Source of the DNA: Shewanella sp. Choline-02u-19
Lineage (GTDB): Bacteria; Pseudomonadota; Gammaproteobacteria; Enterobacterales; Shewanellaceae
DNA length: 64,000 nt
NCBI RefSeq assembly: GCF_002836205.1
Contig: NZ_PJBE01000010.1
Span: 195,480-259,479, forward strand
Direction of reading: 5' to 3'
In this document: positions 43,087 to 53,627 of the stretch, in pieces
How the letters are laid out: every line of letters starts with the position of its first letter
Position numbering within the stretch: the stretch's first letter is position 1
Position numbers and translations under genes: made by a program
Notes under the pieces: generated by a model
Database searches by the model: none
What the model was told of the DNA's origin: nothing
The model's input: the letters and a program-made list of their open reading frames with translations, nothing else

Positions 43087-44409
43087 ATGGAACAGTTAGC
43101 GCATCTTTATCGTGACCATATTAGCGAGTTAAGTCGCCGCGTGGCTGATATCACTTCACGTGAAAACTTGTCAGGTCTAGTGATCCACTCTGGCCAACTA
43201 CATCGACAGTTTTTAGATGACATGGACTATCCGTTTAAGGTTAATCCTCATTTTAAAGCTTGGTTACCGGTGACGGATAATCCCAACTCTTGGTTAGTGG
43301 TTAATGGTCGAGATAAGCCTACTCTCATTTTTTATCGTCCTGTTGATTTCTGGCATAAGGTTGCAGATAAACCAACGGACTTTTGGGCTGAGCATGTCGA
43401 TATTAAATACCTTACCAAAGCCGATAAAGTCGCAGAGTTGTTGCCAAAAGATATCAATGATTGGGCCTATATTGGTGAGCATTTAGATGTTGCTGATGTA
43501 CTTGGGTTTACAAGACGCAATCCAGATTCAGTCTTAAGTTATCTTAACTACCATAGAGCCAATAAAACGGCCTATGAGTTAGCTTGTATGAGAAAGGCTA
43601 ACGACATCGCAGTCACCGGGCATCAAGCTGCAAAGACGGCTTTTTACAATGGCGGCAGCGAATTTGAAATCCTGCAAGTCTACCTCAGCGCTATCGCGCA
43701 AGGTGAAAACCAAGTGCCATACGGTAGTATTGTGGCATTAAATGAAAATGCGGCGATATTGCATTACACCGCACTTGAACAAACAACACCGGCACATAGG
43801 CACTCATTTTTGATTGATGCAGGGGCTAATTTTCATGGTTATGCGTCAGATATCACTCGAACTTACGCATTTGAAAAAAATATTTTCGATGATCTGATCA
43901 CCGCGATAGACACCATGCAGCAGCAGATCATTACCATGATGAAACCCGGGGTTAATTACGCCGATTTACACGTTGCGACGCATTATAAACTCGCGCAAAT
44001 ACTGATTGATTTTGATATCGTTTCAGGTGATATAAATGGTTTGGTTGAGCAAGGGATCACCAGTGTCTTTTTCCCTCATGGGCTAGGGCATATGCTTGGT
44101 TTACAGGTTCATGATATGGGGGGATTCCTTGCGGATGAGAAAGGCACCCATATTGCTTCGCCTGATGCGCACCCATTTTTGCGTTGTACCCGCACTTTAG
44201 CTGAAAACCAAGTGTTAACGATTGAGCCCGGTGTTTATATTATCGACTCTTTGTTGAATGAGTTGAAGCAAGATAAGCGTCAGCAACAGATAAACTGGGA
44301 CACGGTTGATATATTGCGTCCTTTTGGCGGGATACGTATTGAAGATAACGTGATCGTACATAGCGACCGTACTGAAAATATGACACGAAACTTTGGGCTT
44401 AATCGGTAA
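43087..44409 (+). CDS. pepQ: Xaa-Pro dipeptidase PepQ
   Basis: A metalloenzyme (M24B) that hydrolyses Xaa-Pro dipeptides in the cytosol. Metal ligands are visible: Asp in [19 protein letters not shown], His in [15 protein letters not shown], Glu in LTIEPGVYI and Glu in [10 protein letters not shown]. The length of 440 residues matches E. coli PepQ (443). It starts at ATG 43087 with an AAGG-type ribosome-binding site. The usual partner yigZ follows 57 bases on. Confidence 0.97.
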   Translation: MEQLAHLYRDHISELSRRVADITSRENLSGLVIHSGQLHRQFLDDMDYPFKVNPHFKAWLPVTDNPNSWLVVNGRDKPTLIFYRPVDFWHKVADKPTDFWAEHVDIKYLTKADKVAELLPKDINDWAYIGEHLDVADVLGFTRRNPDSVLSYLNYHRANKTAYELACMRKANDIAVTGHQAAKTAFYNGGSEFEILQVYLSAIAQGENQVPYGSIVALNENAAILHYTALEQTTPAHRHSFLIDAGANFHGYASDITRTYAFEKNIFDDLITAIDTMQQQIITMMKPGVNYADLHVATHYKLAQILIDFDIVSGDINGLVEQGITSVFFPHGLGHMLGLQVHDMGGFLADEKGTHIASPDAHPFLRCTRTLAENQVLTIEPGVYIIDSLLNELKQDKRQQQINWDTVDILRPFGGIRIEDNVIVHSDRTENMTRNFGLNR

Positions 44410-44466
44410 CGTTATGCGTTGTCCTAGTCCAATATTAATCCTAAGAACTTCAATGAGTCGTTTATT

Positions 44467-45087
44467 TTGAGTGAGAGTTATCTTATCCCTGCTGCCGAAT
44501 TATTGATTGAAGAAGAGATAAAACATAGCCGATTTATCTCCTGCGTATTTCATTGCGGTTCAGCTGTAGAGTTTAAACGTGAACTCTCTCAATTAAAAAT
44601 TAAGTATCCAGGGGCAAACCATTATTGTTATGCGTTTGTGGCAGGAGCACCGTCTGACAGCATCAATATTGGTTCTAGCGATGACGGTGAGCCGTCAGGG
44701 AGTGCGGGGCGTCCTATGCTGGCTTCGCTACAAGGTGCCAATATTGGTGAGATCGGTGCTGTTGTTATCCGTTATTTTGGCGGTACTAAACTCGGTGTCG
44801 GTGGACTTGTGCGCGCGTATAGCTTGGGGCTTAAAAAAGGGCTACCTTTACTAGATACTCAGCTAAAACAGATCCGTTACCCAGGTCAGCTGGTGTGTGG
44901 ATACCATCAGTTGAAAGATGTTGAACATCTTTTTTCACAGCTTGATGTCGTTATTGAAGATAAAGTCTTTAGTGACACCATCAGTATTCAATTTGCGATC
45001 CCCAAGTGCTTTAAAAAGGACTTGAACCAAGAATTGGCAACCATGAGTCAAGGGCAGTTGATTGCGGTATTTAAGTCAACTGAATAG
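44467..45087 (+). CDS. yigZ: IMPACT/YigZ family protein
   Basis: A 206-residue protein of the YigZ/IMPACT family, conserved next to pepQ and trkH. The family core is GSSDDGEPSGSAGRPMLASL followed by VIRYFGGTKLGVGGLVRAYS. IMPACT is linked to translation control in eukaryotes; the bacterial role is uncertain. The start is TTG 44467 (MSESYLIPAAELLIEEEI); no ATG gives the conserved N-terminus. Confidence 0.92.
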   Translation: MSESYLIPAAELLIEEEIKHSRFISCVFHCGSAVEFKRELSQLKIKYPGANHYCYAFVAGAPSDSINIGSSDDGEPSGSAGRPMLASLQGANIGEIGAVVIRYFGGTKLGVGGLVRAYSLGLKKGLPLLDTQLKQIRYPGQLVCGYHQLKDVEHLFSQLDVVIEDKVFSDTISIQFAIPKCFKKDLNQELATMSQGQLIAVFKSTE

Positions 45088-45179
45088 GATGACTGTTACT
45101 GGAAGTGAATCGGTTGTGAACAAAACCACTAAGTATGCGAAAATGCGTTTGAGCAAAAATGCGCTAGTAATGGAATCGA

Positions 45180-46637
45180 ATGCAATATAGAACAATAATA
45201 AGAATAACAGGCCTATTAATGGGATTGTTTTCCTTGTCTTTACTTCCGCCAGCCCTTGTTGCTGTTATCTATAAAGATGGTGGCGGCATGGCGTTTATTC
45301 AGGCATTTGTTTTGTGTCTCATACTCGGGTTTACATTTTGGTATCCTAACCGCCATCATCGTAAAGATCTGCGTACCCGAGAGGGGTTTCTGTTAGTGGT
45401 GCTCTTCTGGGTGGTACTGGGCTCTATTGGTGCGGTGCCGTTTATTTTCTCAGGTCAACCCTCCCTTAGCCTTACCGATAGTTTTTTCGAATCCTTCTCA
45501 GCGTTAACCACAACGGGGGCTACCGTTATCGTCGGGTTAGACGCCCTCCCCAAAGCCATCCTTTTCTATCGACACTTACTGCAGTGGCTTGGTGGAATGG
45601 GGATTATTGTACTCGCCGTAGCCATTTTGCCTGTACTGGGTGTGGGGGGGATGCAGTTATATCGTGCCGAAACACCAGGGCCTGTTAAAGACAGTAAGAT
45701 GACACCGAGAATTGCTGAAACAGCCAAGGCGCTTTGGTATATTTATTTTGCATTAACGGTAGCATGTGCAGTGGCCTATTGGGCTGCAGGTATGGATGTA
45801 TTTGATGCAATATGTCACTCGTTTTCAACCATTGCGATAGGCGGTTTCTCAACCCATGACGCCAGCATAGGCTATTTTGATAGTCCCGCGATAAATATGG
45901 TCTGTGTCGTTTTTCTGTTAATCGCCGCCCTAAATTTTAGCCTGCATTTTGCTGCTTTTTCACGTCGAGGGATCAACCTCAAAGTCTATTTCAAAGATGC
46001 TGAATTTAAAGCGTTGATTGCCATTCAGTTGGCATTAACAACAGTCTGTTTCTTGACTCTGTATCATTCTGGCATTTATGACTCAGCTGAGGAAACACTT
46101 GATTACGCACTTTTTCAAGCGGTATCAGTGTCTACTACGGCAGGTTTTGGGACTGAAAGTTTTCATACTTGGCCGCTATTTTTACCGATTCTGTTGATTT
46201 TTTCGAGTTTCATTGGTGGCAGTGGCGGATCAACGGCAGGCGGTATTAAGGTGATGAGAATGATTTTATTGCTGCTGCAGGGGTCTCGTGAGCTTAAGCG
46301 ATTAGTACATCCACGTGGCATGTTTTCCATTCGAATTGGTGGTAAAGCATTACCCGATCGGGTCATCGATGCAGTGTGGGGTTTTTTCTCTGCCTACGCC
46401 TTAGTCTTTGTGGTGTGCATGCTCATTTTAATGGCGATGGAAATGGATGCCATTACCGCATTTAGTGCGACAGCGGCATGCTTAAATAACTTGGGTCCAG
46501 GCTTAGGTGAGGTTGCCAGTAACTATGCCAGCATTGGTGATGGCGCAAAATGGGTACTGCTGTTTGCCATGTTATTTGGTCGCTTAGAGGTCTTTACGTT
46601 ATTGATCTTGTTTACACCGACATTTTGGAAAAACTAA
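45180..46637 (+). CDS. trkH: Potassium uptake protein TrkH (first copy)
   Basis: Membrane subunit of the Trk potassium system, which works with the TrkA NAD-binding regulator. Ten or more hydrophobic segments over 485 residues. Selectivity-filter-like loops are seen: SFESFSALTTTGATVIVG, FSTIAIGGFSTHD, AVSVSTTAGFGTESF and ATAACLNNLGPGLGEV, the last as in TrkH. It starts at ATG 45180. It is paralogous to the trkH copy at 48484-49926 on the other strand. hemG copy one follows 109 bases on. Confidence 0.95.
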   Translation: MQYRTIIRITGLLMGLFSLSLLPPALVAVIYKDGGGMAFIQAFVLCLILGFTFWYPNRHHRKDLRTREGFLLVVLFWVVLGSIGAVPFIFSGQPSLSLTDSFFESFSALTTTGATVIVGLDALPKAILFYRHLLQWLGGMGIIVLAVAILPVLGVGGMQLYRAETPGPVKDSKMTPRIAETAKALWYIYFALTVACAVAYWAAGMDVFDAICHSFSTIAIGGFSTHDASIGYFDSPAINMVCVVFLLIAALNFSLHFAAFSRRGINLKVYFKDAEFKALIAIQLALTTVCFLTLYHSGIYDSAEETLDYALFQAVSVSTTAGFGTESFHTWPLFLPILLIFSSFIGGSGGSTAGGIKVMRMILLLLQGSRELKRLVHPRGMFSIRIGGKALPDRVIDAVWGFFSAYALVFVVCMLILMAMEMDAITAFSATAACLNNLGPGLGEVASNYASIGDGAKWVLLFAMLFGRLEVFTLLILFTPTFWKN

Positions 46638-46746
46638 AAGAAGTACAGCACGACGTTCGCGACTAAGCTAGCTTTAATCATTGAGTTTTATATTAATCAG
46701 TCGTGGCCCTTTGCCATAATTTGAATCAGAAAATAGCAGGACGTTA

Positions 46747-47274
46747 ATGAGTAATACACTAGTTATCTATTCGACCGTTGATGGTCAAACCAAAGCAATT
46801 TGTGAGCAGGTTAGGAAAATAAATCAAGAACTTGGCGCGACGGTAACGCTGGCATCATTAGATGAAGCGGAAAGCTTAGGTTTGGCTCAATTTGACAAAA
46901 TATTAGTTGCCGCGAGTATTCGGTATGGCAAACATCGACCAGAGTTGTACCAATTTATAAATCGCCACCATGCGGTATTAGATGCGAAGAAAAATGCCTT
47001 TTTTACGGTTAATGTGGTGGCGAGAAAACCTGAAAAAAATACCCCTGAAACTAATCCTTACGTGAAAAAGTTTTTAGCGCTTTCATTGTGGCAACCGCAG
47101 CAACTAGCCGTGTTTGCTGGTAAAATTGACTACCCTAAATATCGACTCTTCGATAAAACCATGATCCGTTTTATTATGTGGATGACAAAAGGGCCGACGG
47201 ATACCAGTGGTACGTTCGAATTTACTGATTGGAATAAAGTAGACGAGTTTGCCCGTGCTTTTGCTGAGCGCTAA
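46747..47274 (+). CDS. hemG: HemG-like menaquinone-dependent protoporphyrinogen oxidase (first copy)
   Basis: A flavodoxin-like enzyme that oxidises protoporphyrinogen IX to protoporphyrin IX in haem synthesis, with quinone as acceptor. It begins NTLVIYSTVDGQTKAICEQV (FMN phosphate loop STVDGQT), then AASIRYGKHRP, VNVVARKPEKNTP and TSGTFEFTDW near the end. At 175 residues it matches E. coli HemG (181). It follows trkH copy one with AGGACG at its ribosome-binding site. It shares about half its residues with the second copy at 47856, by eye. Confidence 0.9.
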   Translation: MSNTLVIYSTVDGQTKAICEQVRKINQELGATVTLASLDEAESLGLAQFDKILVAASIRYGKHRPELYQFINRHHAVLDAKKNAFFTVNVVARKPEKNTPETNPYVKKFLALSLWQPQQLAVFAGKIDYPKYRLFDKTMIRFIMWMTKGPTDTSGTFEFTDWNKVDEFARAFAER

Positions 47275-47300
47275 TTTTTACAGTGGTTTCAATTCTATAA

Positions 47301-47340
47301 GACATAAAAATGCCTGCTCACTCGCAGGCTTTTTTATGTC
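47301..47340. terminator. Bidirectional terminator between hemG copy 1 and the ArsR-type gene
   Basis: An inner GCCTGC/GCAGGC stem with loop TCACTC is extended, past one mismatch, by GACATAAAAA/TTTTTATGTC. Confidence 0.9.
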
Positions 47341-47350
47341 TAAAATAAGC

Positions 47351-47656
47351 TTAAGCACAATATTTACGATACAAAATTGAGATAACTTCGGTCACTTCTT
47401 TGTTCTTTAAGGTGTAAAAAACCACTTGAGAACTCTTGCGTGTAGCGACCAAGTCTTCAGAGCGTAATACAGCTAAGTGCTGTGATAATGCTGACTGGCT
47501 CAGTGGCACCGTTGCATTTAACTCGGTTACGCTTAACTCTTTGTCTAGCAGTAAGCACAAAATCATTAACCGGTATGGGTTGGCAATTGCTTTTAGCCAT
47601 TTTGCAGCGCTTTCGGCATTAGTCACCATTGCACTTACATCAATTTCTTTTTGCAT
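47351..47656 (-). CDS. ArsR-family regulator, SqrR/BigR/YgaV type
   Basis: A 101-residue winged-helix repressor. The helix-turn-helix is LSQSALSQHLAVLRSEDLVA (about residues 52-71), followed by the wing TRKSSQVVFYTL. It has two cysteines, Cys34 (LMILCLLL) and Cys100 (YRKYCA), exactly 66 residues apart, as are the paired Cys41/Cys107 of SqrR and Cys42/Cys108 of BigR, whose oxidation by sulfide or persulfide (or haem for YgaV) releases DNA. No CVC metal motif is present. It lies between two hemG copies with a perfect palindrome in its promoter. The signal sensed is not proven. Confidence 0.8.
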   Translation of the reverse strand: MQKEIDVSAMVTNAESAAKWLKAIANPYRLMILCLLLDKELSVTELNATVPLSQSALSQHLAVLRSEDLVATRKSSQVVFYTLKNKEVTEVISILYRKYCA

Positions 47657-47681
47657 ACGGTTACTCTCTTTTATCGCCTTT

Positions 47682-47699
47682 AATTAGTTAATTCTAATT
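47682..47699. promoter_or_regulatory. 18-bp palindrome before the SqrR-type regulator gene
   Basis: AATTAG-TTAATT-CTAATT is a perfect palindrome 26-43 bases upstream of the ArsR-type start codon, in the divergent interval with hemG copy 2. It is AT-rich like BigR operators and a good candidate for autoregulation. Confidence 0.6.
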
Positions 47700-47855
47700 G
47701 AGTTGTGATTATAAAACAATATACCTCTGCAACACAGGGATCTCAATTTTTGATGCTGATAATATGAGCTATACCTAATTTGTGATCTATTATCCTGTTA
47801 AATCGCTAATTTACTGTAACAATGAATTCAATATGGAATCTTCCGAGTTTGAATA

Positions 47856-48398
47856 ATGAATAAATCAGTATTGGTCCTGTACTACTCTCGTGGCGGTCAT
47901 ACCGCTAGGATTAGCCGCGCGATTGCCGACCGTATCGTTAGTGAAGGGCATCAGTGCGATATGATGCACATTAATGAAGCTAAGGCTGAAGGGCTGGACT
48001 GGTCAAAGTATGACGTTGTTGCCCTTGGCGCGTGTGTGCTTTATGGCTCATATCATAAGTCGGTGTTTGAATTTGTCACTGAGCATCAGGCGCAGTTCAC
48101 GGCAAAATCAGCCAGTTTCTTCAGTGTTAACGTGGTTGCGCGTAATCCTGAAAAACGTATTCCAGAAAACAATAAGTACCTACAAAAATTTATTGAGCTT
48201 TCACCTTGGAAGCCACTAGACGTTAAAGTGATTGCGGGTAAAGTCGATTACCCATCATGGCGCTGGTATGATCGTTGGATGATCCAATTTATTATGAAGA
48301 TGACTAACGGTCCAACCGATCCAACATCGGTCATTGATTACACCGATTGGGAAGACGTTAATGTTTACGCCGACCATCTCATTAAGTTAGCCAAATAA
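47856..48398 (+). CDS. hemG: HemG-like protoporphyrinogen oxidase (second copy)
   Basis: Flavodoxin-fold paralogue of 46747-47274: SVLVLYYSRGGHTARISRAI gives the FMN loop (YSRGGHT), then ALGACVLYGSYHKSVFEFV, SVNVVARNPEKRIPENN, KVIAGKVDYPSWRWYDRWMI and NGPTDPTSVIDYTDWEDV. At 180 residues it matches E. coli HemG. It differs from the first copy mainly at the phosphate loop (YSRGGHT against STVDGQT), closer to E. coli-type HemG loops. It is divergent from the ArsR-type regulator gene and followed by a terminator. Confidence 0.9.
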   Translation: MNKSVLVLYYSRGGHTARISRAIADRIVSEGHQCDMMHINEAKAEGLDWSKYDVVALGACVLYGSYHKSVFEFVTEHQAQFTAKSASFFSVNVVARNPEKRIPENNKYLQKFIELSPWKPLDVKVIAGKVDYPSWRWYDRWMIQFIMKMTNGPTDPTSVIDYTDWEDVNVYADHLIKLAK

Positions 48399-48430
48399 TC
48401 GAGTTTGAGTTTAATCGCTTGAGTGAAATG

Positions 48431-48455
48431 AAAGCCGCATTTGATGCGGCTTTTT
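48431..48455 (+). terminator. Intrinsic terminator of hemG copy 2
   Basis: AAAGCCGCAT and ATGCGGCTTT form a 10-bp stem with a 3-base loop and a T-run. A second palindrome (CTCTGAGT/ACTCAGAG, 48459-48481) follows, just after the stop of the convergent trkH gene. Confidence 0.9.
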
Positions 48456-48483
48456 AGTCTCTGAGTTTAATAGACTCAGAGTT

Positions 48484-49926
48484 TTAGTACTTCCAAAAGC
48501 TGGGGTGAAACAGCACTGCAACGGTTAAGATCTCCAACCGCCCGAGTAGCATCCCGATTGACAGTGCCCATTTGGCGGTATCGGGCAGCGTAGAGAAATT
48601 ACCTGCGGGGCCAATTGTCGCTCCAAGTCCTGGCCCAACGTTTGTGACGGCAGTAATCGCACCGGTAAAACTGGTGACTGGATCTAATCCCGTTAGCACT
48701 AATACGATAGATAAACCCACAATGACCATGGTAAAGAGCAGCATAAAGGTGACCAGCGAGCGCACAATATCATCTCTGATTATGCGGTTGTTATAGCGCT
48801 CTTTAAACACCCCATTCGGATGGAATTGTTGTTTGAGCTGCTCACGCATAATAACGCCAGCAATTTGGAAACGGAAAATCTTAATCCCACCGGATGTCGA
48901 GCCCGAACAACTGCCAACAAACATTAAGAACAGAAATACAATATTGGCCACGGCGCCCCAAGCGGAGTAATCCGTTAAGCCATATCCTGTGGTGGTCACT
49001 ACGGAGACAACGTTAAAACTGGCTAGACGAAGGGCATCAATAGGATCGATTTCTCGGCTGCTCCATAACCAAAGCGCCAGTAATGAAGATACTAAAAATA
49101 TAAACTTTAAAAAGCCTTTTACCTGCGCATCATTCCATACTTTTAGCGACTTCTGCTGCACCATATAGACAAACATTAGCAAAGGTAGACCACCAGCAAG
49201 CATAAAGGTAATGCCGACCCAGTGTGCTTGATTAGAGAACGCCGCCATTGAATTGTCAGATGTGGAATAGCCGCCAGTTGAAAGGGTTGTCATGGCGTGG
49301 TTGATGGCCTCAAACCAACTCATACCGCTGTTGTGATAAGCCAGAAAACACAGAAAAGTGAGTAGGGTGTAAACAATAAACAGGCTCATTGCCATATGTT
49401 GGGTGCGAGGAGTCGCTTTGTCGCCCCAATCGGAGGATTCTGTTCTAAATAGCCGCATACCGCCGACGTTGAGAAATGGCAGTACCGCGACGGCCATGAC
49501 GATAAAGCCGATACCACCAAGCCATTGCAATAAGGAACGCCAAATCAGGATGCTATGATCCATGCTATCGAGCCCCGAAAGCACTGTTGAGCCAGTTGTG
49601 GTGATCCCTGACATGGTTTCAAAAAAGGCATCGGTGTAATTTATGCCGTGATATAGGGTAAAAGGTAGCGCGGCAAATAAGCTGACAATAAACCAGGTCA
49701 GGCTGGTGAGTAGAAACATATCTCTGATGTTGAGGTGCAGTGTTTGGGATTGACCTTGGCGCATGCAAAAGCTGGCCGCAGTACCTGCAACCAGAGATGA
49801 GATCATAAATGCACCGACGGTTTCTTCACCGTAATAAAGTGCAAACGCACCGGGGATTAACATAAACGCGGTTAGCGTTGATAGAAAAATCCCCAATATA
49901 AACAGCAGAGGCCTAAAGTTCAGCAT
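48484..49926 (-). CDS. trkH: Potassium uptake protein TrkH (second copy)
   Basis: Membrane subunit of Trk, 480 residues, with the same filter loops as the first copy: FFETMSGITTTGSTVLSG, AMTTLSTGGYSTSDNS, NVVSVVTTTGYGLTDYS and AITAVTNVGPGLGATIG. It lies 28 bases downstream of trkA in the same direction, the classical trkA-trkH pairing, so this is probably the main TrkA partner. It converges with hemG copy 2. Confidence 0.95.
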   Translation of the reverse strand: MLNFRPLLFILGIFLSTLTAFMLIPGAFALYYGEETVGAFMISSLVAGTAASFCMRQGQSQTLHLNIRDMFLLTSLTWFIVSLFAALPFTLYHGINYTDAFFETMSGITTTGSTVLSGLDSMDHSILIWRSLLQWLGGIGFIVMAVAVLPFLNVGGMRLFRTESSDWGDKATPRTQHMAMSLFIVYTLLTFLCFLAYHNSGMSWFEAINHAMTTLSTGGYSTSDNSMAAFSNQAHWVGITFMLAGGLPLLMFVYMVQQKSLKVWNDAQVKGFLKFIFLVSSLLALWLWSSREIDPIDALRLASFNVVSVVTTTGYGLTDYSAWGAVANIVFLFLMFVGSCSGSTSGGIKIFRFQIAGVIMREQLKQQFHPNGVFKERYNNRIIRDDIVRSLVTFMLLFTMVIVGLSIVLVLTGLDPVTSFTGAITAVTNVGPGLGATIGPAGNFSTLPDTAKWALSIGMLLGRLEILTVAVLFHPSFWKY

Positions 49927-49954
49927 AGTGTTGAATTAAGTTCCCTGAACAGCT

Positions 49955-51364
49955 TTAAAAGAAGAAGGCGCTAGGTTGGAATAGCTTTTCTACTTCACCA
50001 ATAAACTTCTTGTTTACTAAGAATAGGATGACATGGTCACCTTGCTCAATAACTGTTTTGTCGTGTGCCATTAACACTTCATCATCTCTGACAATTGCGC
50101 CAATAGTCGTACCTGGTGGTAGCTTTATATCGCTGATTTTCTTACCGACAACTTTGGACGTATTTTTATCGCCATGGGCAATGGCTTCAATGGCTTCTGC
50201 AGCCCCACGTCGCAGTGAGTAAACATTACAAATATCACCTTGGCGGATATGGGTTAATAATGCAGAGATAGTGGCTTGCTGCGGGGAGATGGCGATATCA
50301 ATATTGGCCTCTTGCACAATATCAACATAAGCTTCTCGCTGAATCAGCACCATGACTTTTTTAGCCCCCATGCGCTTAGCGAGCAATGCGGCCATAATAT
50401 TGGCTTCATCATCGTTAGTGACCGCAATGAATACGTCAGTTTGGTCTATGTGCTCTTCAAGTAGCAATTCTTGATCTGAGGCATCGCCACAAAATACCGT
50501 GGTATTTTCTAACTTTTCTGATAGCTCTTCAGCGCGTTCTTGCTTATGTTCAATCAGTTTCACCGAGTGGTTGCGTTGCAGTTGTTTCGCTAACCCAAGG
50601 CCAATATTACCGCCGCCGGCAATCATAATATTGCGATAAGAGTTATCGAGCTTTTGCATTTCACTCATAACTGCACGGATATGACGACTATCGGCCACAA
50701 AGAAGACTTCGTCATCAGCTTCAATAATCGTGGTGCCACGCGGCATGATGGGTCGACCTTGCCTAAAAATAGCGGCAACCCGGGTATCAATATTAGGCAT
50801 GTGCTCTCGTAGCGCAGCTAAAGCATTACCGACAAGTGGGCCACCATAATAGGCACGAACGGCAACAAGACTTAATTTACCTTCAGCAAACTCAAGTACC
50901 TGCAGTGCGCCAGGATATTCAACTAAACGGCCAATATAAGCCGTGACCAGTTGTTCTGGGGCAATGAGCTCATCAATAATAAAACCGCCTCGTGGGCGAT
51001 TTTCTGAGTGCTTAGTTTCGCTATCGATAAACAATTTATCGCGAAGGTTTAAATACTGCTCTGAACGGATCCGCGCAATTTTGGTTGGAGTACCAAACAG
51101 TGAATAAGCAATTTGGCACGCTGCCATATTACACTCATCACTGTTGGTGACCGCAATCAGCATGTCGGCGTCTTCGGCTCCAGCTTCTTTTAATACATCT
51201 GGGTGAGCACCATGGCCAACAATCACGCGTAAATCGTACTTATCTTGTAAGGTACGTAAGCGCTTTTTATCGGTGTCTACGATGGTGATATCGTTATTTT
51301 CACCGACTAAGTTTTCGGCCAATGTACCGCCAACTTGTCCTGCACCCAAAATGATAATTTTCAT
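49955..51364 (-). CDS. trkA: Trk potassium transport regulatory protein TrkA
   Basis: Peripheral inner-membrane regulator of the Trk system with two RCK/NAD-binding units. The first dinucleotide fold is [20 protein letters not shown] and the second [18 protein letters not shown] (about residues 230-250), each followed by a TrkA-C domain. At 469 residues it is slightly longer than E. coli TrkA (458). ATG 51364 lies seven bases after the rsmB stop, so it is in a def-fmt-rsmB-trkA-trkH transcription unit. Confidence 0.97.
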   Translation of the reverse strand: MKIIILGAGQVGGTLAENLVGENNDITIVDTDKKRLRTLQDKYDLRVIVGHGAHPDVLKEAGAEDADMLIAVTNSDECNMAACQIAYSLFGTPTKIARIRSEQYLNLRDKLFIDSETKHSENRPRGGFIIDELIAPEQLVTAYIGRLVEYPGALQVLEFAEGKLSLVAVRAYYGGPLVGNALAALREHMPNIDTRVAAIFRQGRPIMPRGTTIIEADDEVFFVADSRHIRAVMSEMQKLDNSYRNIMIAGGGNIGLGLAKQLQRNHSVKLIEHKQERAEELSEKLENTTVFCGDASDQELLLEEHIDQTDVFIAVTNDDEANIMAALLAKRMGAKKVMVLIQREAYVDIVQEANIDIAISPQQATISALLTHIRQGDICNVYSLRRGAAEAIEAIAHGDKNTSKVVGKKISDIKLPPGTTIGAIVRDDEVLMAHDKTVIEQGDHVILFLVNKKFIGEVEKLFQPSAFFF

Positions 51365-51371
51365 TGCCGTA

Positions 51372-52658
51372 CTAATCCTTCACTAGGCGAGCGTAATAAA
51401 AGCCATCCATGTTTTCTTGTCCAGGAACAATTTGCCAACCCACATCACTCGGGTTTGGTTGTTGTTCGATTGGAACTAAAGTCGCGTCAGGTGTTCTTTG
51501 TAAGAAGGCACTGATCTGATCTTTGTTTTCCTGAGGCAAAATAGAACAGGTCGCATATAAGAGCGTGCCACCAGGTTTTAGCCACTTCCAGCAATGATCA
51601 ACTATTTGTGATTGCAATGCTGCCAGCTCTTCGATGTCGTCGTTTTTTCTGAGCCATTTGATATCTGGATGACGTCGAATAACGCCCGTTGCAGAGCAAG
51701 GTGCATCTAATAATATGCGATCAAACTTATCACCTTGCCACCAGGAATCAATATCTGCAGCATCACCATGTATCAATTCTGCTTTCAATGATAGTCGGTC
51801 TAAGTTTTGTTGTACTCGTTCAAGTCTTTTGGCGTCATTATCAACCGCAACCAATTGAATGTTAGGAGCAAGCTCTAATAGATGACAGGTTTTACCGCCC
51901 GGTGCTGCGCAGGCATCGAGAACGAGCTCGTTACCCTGTGGTGCCAGTATCGTTGCCGCCCATTGTGCTGCCCCATCTTGTACCGAAGCCGAGCCTGTCT
52001 CAAAGCCAGGGAGCTGCATTACATCGCGTGGGCTTGCCAATAAAATCGCGTCACTGCTGCTGCCTGCTGAAGCTTCGACTTCAATATCGGCCAATGCACT
52101 TAAATAGGCATCACGCGTTTGTGATTGCTGATTGTTACGCAACCACATTGGCGGGCGCTGATGGCTTTGCTCAATAATCTCTTGCCAGTTTTCTGGATAA
52201 GCATCTTTAAGCCGCTTAATGATCCATGCGGGAGTATTATGCGCTAGCGTATCGTTATCGGTGGATAGTGGTTTTTCTTGGCGCTGGATGGTGCGCAATA
52301 CCCCATTGACGACCTTAACCATACCCTCGAATTTTAACTGACGACATGCTTCTGCTGTTTCTGATATAGCGGCATGACTAGGTATGCGGGTGAAGTAAAG
52401 CTGATAACAGCCAACTAATAACAGTTGATGCACAATGCGTTGTTTGCCCTTAAGGGGCTTGCTCATGCAATCACTCACTTGCTTATCAATTTGTGGCAAG
52501 TGGCGCATTACGCCGTAGCAAAGTTCGGCCAACAGGGCCTTGTCTTTACCACTTTCAATATGTCGCTGTTGATCGGGTAGGGCGACTGAGAGTGATATCC
52601 CTTTTTCAAGGACCTGAAATACCACTTTTGCGGCAAGCGCTCTTAAATTCATTGCCAT
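51372..52658 (-). CDS. rsmB: 16S rRNA m5C967 methyltransferase RsmB
   Basis: Methylates C967 of 16S rRNA. An N-terminal NusB-like domain (about 1-140) is followed by the methyltransferase domain: [18 protein letters not shown] (SAM site), [20 protein letters not shown] (motif IV, Cys) and [15 protein letters not shown] (motif VI, catalytic Cys). The length of 428 residues matches E. coli (429). Its start overlaps the fmt stop by one base (TAATG), and a second in-frame ATG lies two codons later. Confidence 0.96.
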   Translation of the reverse strand: MAMNLRALAAKVVFQVLEKGISLSVALPDQQRHIESGKDKALLAELCYGVMRHLPQIDKQVSDCMSKPLKGKQRIVHQLLLVGCYQLYFTRIPSHAAISETAEACRQLKFEGMVKVVNGVLRTIQRQEKPLSTDNDTLAHNTPAWIIKRLKDAYPENWQEIIEQSHQRPPMWLRNNQQSQTRDAYLSALADIEVEASAGSSSDAILLASPRDVMQLPGFETGSASVQDGAAQWAATILAPQGNELVLDACAAPGGKTCHLLELAPNIQLVAVDNDAKRLERVQQNLDRLSLKAELIHGDAADIDSWWQGDKFDRILLDAPCSATGVIRRHPDIKWLRKNDDIEELAALQSQIVDHCWKWLKPGGTLLYATCSILPQENKDQISAFLQRTPDATLVPIEQQPNPSDVGWQIVPGQENMDGFYYARLVKD

Positions 52659-53623
52659 TAGGCTTGGTCGTCCATTTTATGAGTGAGTTGGGTGCCTGGT
52701 ATAAACCAGTCTGCTCGAGAGTTAAGGATGTCGGCCACACTGAGTGGTTTTTTACCTGGAAGTTGCATACTGGTAATGGTTAATACGCCATCACCAGTAG
52801 CGATACTGATACCGGTTTTATCTGCTGAAATAATCGTGCCTGGCGCTGCAGTGGTGCTGCTGGCACTGACATGACTTTGCCACACTTTAATGGTGTTAGC
52901 TTCATGCTGATAGTGACTCACTGGCCACGGATTAAAGGCTCTGATTTCACGCCACAGTGCCAGTGCTGATTTTGACCAATCTAAGCGCGCTTCCTCTTTT
53001 GAAAGCTTGGCGGCATAATTTGCTAAGCTTTCATCTTGCTTTTCAGCGGGTAAGTTGTCTTCCGCTAGCGCGGCAAGTGCTCCAATAAGCGCGTCAGGAC
53101 CTTGCAATGCTAATTTTTCATATAGAGTCGCAGAGGTATCTTCATCTTCAATGGTGAGCTTAGTTTTGAGTAGCATATCACCGGTATCTAAACCAACATC
53201 CATCTGCATAATCGTGATGCCAGTTTCGTTGTCTCCCGCCCACAAAGCGCGTTGAATTGGCGCAGCGCCTCGCCAGCGAGGCAATATCGAACCATGCACG
53301 TTAATACAACCTAGGTGTGGAGTATCGAGTACCACTTTAGGTAAAATCAAACCGTAGGCAACAACGACCATGATATCTGCATTGAGGGCGGTAAGCTCTT
53401 GTTGCGCTGCTTCATCACGTAAAGATTTGGGTTGTAGCACTGGAATGTCATTTTCGAGTGCCAACGCCTTTACTGGACTCGATTGCAGTTTCTTACCTCG
53501 GCCGGCAGGGCGGTCGGGTTGAGTATATACAGCGACAACATTATGCTGCGATTCGATTAGTGCTTGAAGGTGACGAGCGGCAAAGTCAGGCGTGCCCGCA
53601 AAAATGACATTTAATGGTTTCAA
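52658..53623 (-). CDS. fmt: Methionyl-tRNA formyltransferase
   Basis: Formylates Met-tRNAfMet for translation initiation. It has the 10-formyl-THF site [20 protein letters not shown] and the conserved VFAG-type start [21 protein letters not shown] choose TTG 53623: AAGGA lies seven bases before it and the encoded start [10 protein letters not shown] fits homologues, giving 321 residues. The ATG at 53644 would add seven residues and overlap def by 17 bases, with no ribosome-binding site. It lies four bases after def. Confidence 0.94.
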   Translation of the reverse strand: MKPLNVIFAGTPDFAARHLQALIESQHNVVAVYTQPDRPAGRGKKLQSSPVKALALENDIPVLQPKSLRDEAAQQELTALNADIMVVVAYGLILPKVVLDTPHLGCINVHGSILPRWRGAAPIQRALWAGDNETGITIMQMDVGLDTGDMLLKTKLTIEDEDTSATLYEKLALQGPDALIGALAALAEDNLPAEKQDESLANYAAKLSKEEARLDWSKSALALWREIRAFNPWPVSHYQHEANTIKVWQSHVSASSTTAAPGTIISADKTGISIATGDGVLTITSMQLPGKKPLSVADILNSRADWFIPGTQLTHKMDDQA

Positions 53624-53627
53624 AAAT

